Source: Orthonyx spaldingii
Lineage: Eukaryota; Chordata; Aves; Passeriformes; Orthonychidae
Reading direction: 5' to 3'
Length of the DNA: 64,000 bases
Assembly: GCA_013397795.1 (NCBI GenBank)
Contig: VZTJ01000523.1
Location: 742,303-806,302 of the forward strand
In this document: piece by piece, positions 62,496 through 64,000 of the stretch
Position numbering within the stretch: the first letter of the stretch is position 1
Layout of the letters: every line of letters starts with the position of its first letter
Program-made: the position numbers and the translations under genes
Notes under the pieces: model-generated
What the model was told of the DNA's origin: nothing
Database searches by the model: none
The model's input: the letters and a program-made list of their open reading frames with translations, nothing else

Positions 62496-64000
62496 AGGTG
62501 TCTCTTGTTTTTCTGAAGAGCACAGGTGAACCAACATTAAACTTGCAAAATGCAATTACTCTGTGCTCAAGAAAATGACCAGCTACTCAATCTTTTTCAA
62601 TTTTTATATGTTGCCATTCTTGGGTGTTTTGGGACGATGCACTCAAATTATTTTTGCTGTTTATTGCATGAAAACTCTATTGTGCTAAGAATGCAGCTGC
62701 CTCTGCACATGACATATTGACAGGTTGTCTTTTAATTTTCAAATGTTATTTTTCATAAAACATTAACTGTTTTTCTCTACTCAAAAGACCTACTTTCCCC
62801 CAAGGCATATTTTTCAATAACTGCTGACAGCTATCAATATTTCCGAGTATTAGAGACATTTCTGGACAAGGTCTGTTGGAATGTGAGATATCAGTCCATT
62901 CTTTTATCTACTTATTTTCAAAGCATGCTTTTTCTTAACAAAAGCTGTGTTGACTCATTAAAGGTATCTTATTTATTCAGGTGTCTGCTAATACGTGGGG
63001 GTTTGTTACAAATTCTGCCAGTTTGGGTGATAAGGAAGCCAGGCTTATTTGCTGTAATTTTTCATATCTCTGCCACAGTTGTCTTTGTGGAAAATTGGTG
63101 TCATATTTGCCCCTGGCACTGAAATATCTTTGTCTGTTATTGAGACAGTTTTGAGTTAAATTGCAGTGAATAATTCAACTGCTTCATGCTTGAATTCTTT
63201 TAGAACTTCTGTGTAAAATACTATCCAGAGTTGGAGATTACTCTTCAAAATTCTGCTGAATTTGCTCTACAATCCCCTCTACCAGGACTTGAATTTATGA
63301 TGGATCTTCATTGTGTTCCCTGTTTCCATTTACCATGCCAGAGATTTTCTTTTCCGTGTTCTTCACTTAGGGGTGAATTCAGTTTTTTGAGGGATACTCT
63401 AATTTATTTCTTGTCCCTTTCTGATTTCTTTAATCACAACGGAATTTATATTTTTCAGTTATTTTGTCTGGAGGTGACTGTCTCACTTTACTGGAGGCAC
63501 TGGAGTGATTTGGAGGTTCCTTCTCCAATTTCCTTAGAATCAGTGTGAGTTTCTTTTAGAATTCATGTGACTGCTGCTTACCTCAGCAAATGTTCTTAAA
63601 CAGCCTCAAGATAATTCAAATAAGTGATTTCAAATAACTAAAATAACCAAGCAGAGTATTTTCGTCAGCCTTGCCAAGCTTGTTTTTGTAGGTGGAAGGG
63701 TTGAAAAAATGTTCCTATTTCTTCTGGTTTTCAGATTAGCATTTTGATTTTGCTTCTTCATCACAAACCTAGATTGTTTTCATTCTCACTCAGTTTGAAC
63801 TTGCAGAAAACTTGGGATTTGAATGCAGGTACTGGGGGTGTTTTTTGTTTATTCAGTGGGGCATCCTATGAGTGTTGTGGAGAGGGATTCATTGGAATTG
63901 GTGAAACAAAGACTTGATACTTTTGGGGTTTTGTTCCTGTAGTTTTTTTAGTACTATAAATAAAGTAATCATAATTCTTGAGTGACTCGATGGTTTACCC

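Larger units (their letters stand above)
56600..64000. other. Unique AT-rich non-coding DNA
   Basis: No gene is recognised. A 17-nt T run lies at 57913-57929 and a TA-rich stretch at 62466-62495. Frames of 122 (59550-59182, -), 131 (60893-61288, +) and 150 codons (62222-61770, -) occur without recognised domains and overlap frames on the opposite strand. The right edge shows no feature cut by the window. Confidence 0.65.

Noticed and set aside
1..64000. CRISPR arrays, bacterial-type operons, riboswitches or phage-like modules
   Set aside because: The CR1 content and non-coding character place this in a bird nuclear genome. No regularly spaced repeats or dense coding are present.

Overview
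This window looks like non-coding nuclear DNA from a bird, most likely a neoavian or passerine. The strongest evidence is seven truncated copies of the CR1 LINE, all carrying its 3' end. They share the phrase 'ttccaaccc' / 'gggttggaaggg', and the best-preserved copy ends in tandem ATTCTGTG octamers. That ending is diagnostic of avian and other sauropsid CR1. I see no Alu, B1 or L1 sequence. Repeat density is low and the DNA is AT-rich and CpG-poor with a few small GC-richer islets, all of which fits a bird genome.

No protein-coding gene, rRNA or tRNA can be supported. The longest open frames (184, 166, 150, 131 and 122 codons) show no recognised domain. Several begin at non-ATG codons, and the longest lies largely inside a CR1 copy. 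The window is best read as intergenic DNA or the interior of a very large intron.

Layout: 1-8.2 kb is unique AT-rich DNA with a GC-rich islet near 4.2-4.4 kb. CR1 copies lie at 8.25-8.53 (+), 26.88-27.04 (-), 32.59-32.75 (+), 34.61-34.97 (-, with an internal 21-bp triplication), 38.07-38.14 (-), 42.12-42.25 (-) and 46.67-47.04 kb (+, with a G4-forming run). Simple repeats lie at 14.2 (TTTG), 24.3, 35.1 (TTTA) and 38.4 kb (TTGG), with scattered 13-18 nt A/T runs. Local tandem duplications lie at 25.3 (71 bp, diverged), 55.4 (four 18-bp units) and 56.5 kb (67 bp, two identical copies). TATA-containing promoter-like segments lie at 18.3 and 46.3 kb. Palindromes lie at 24.57, 44.28 and 45.08 kb.

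I found no sign of a novel multi-gene system. The most checkable items are the young 67-bp duplication, the CR1-internal triplication, the perfect 20-bp palindrome, the promoter-like segments, and two AT-rich homeobox-site-bearing stretches that could be conserved non-coding elements.
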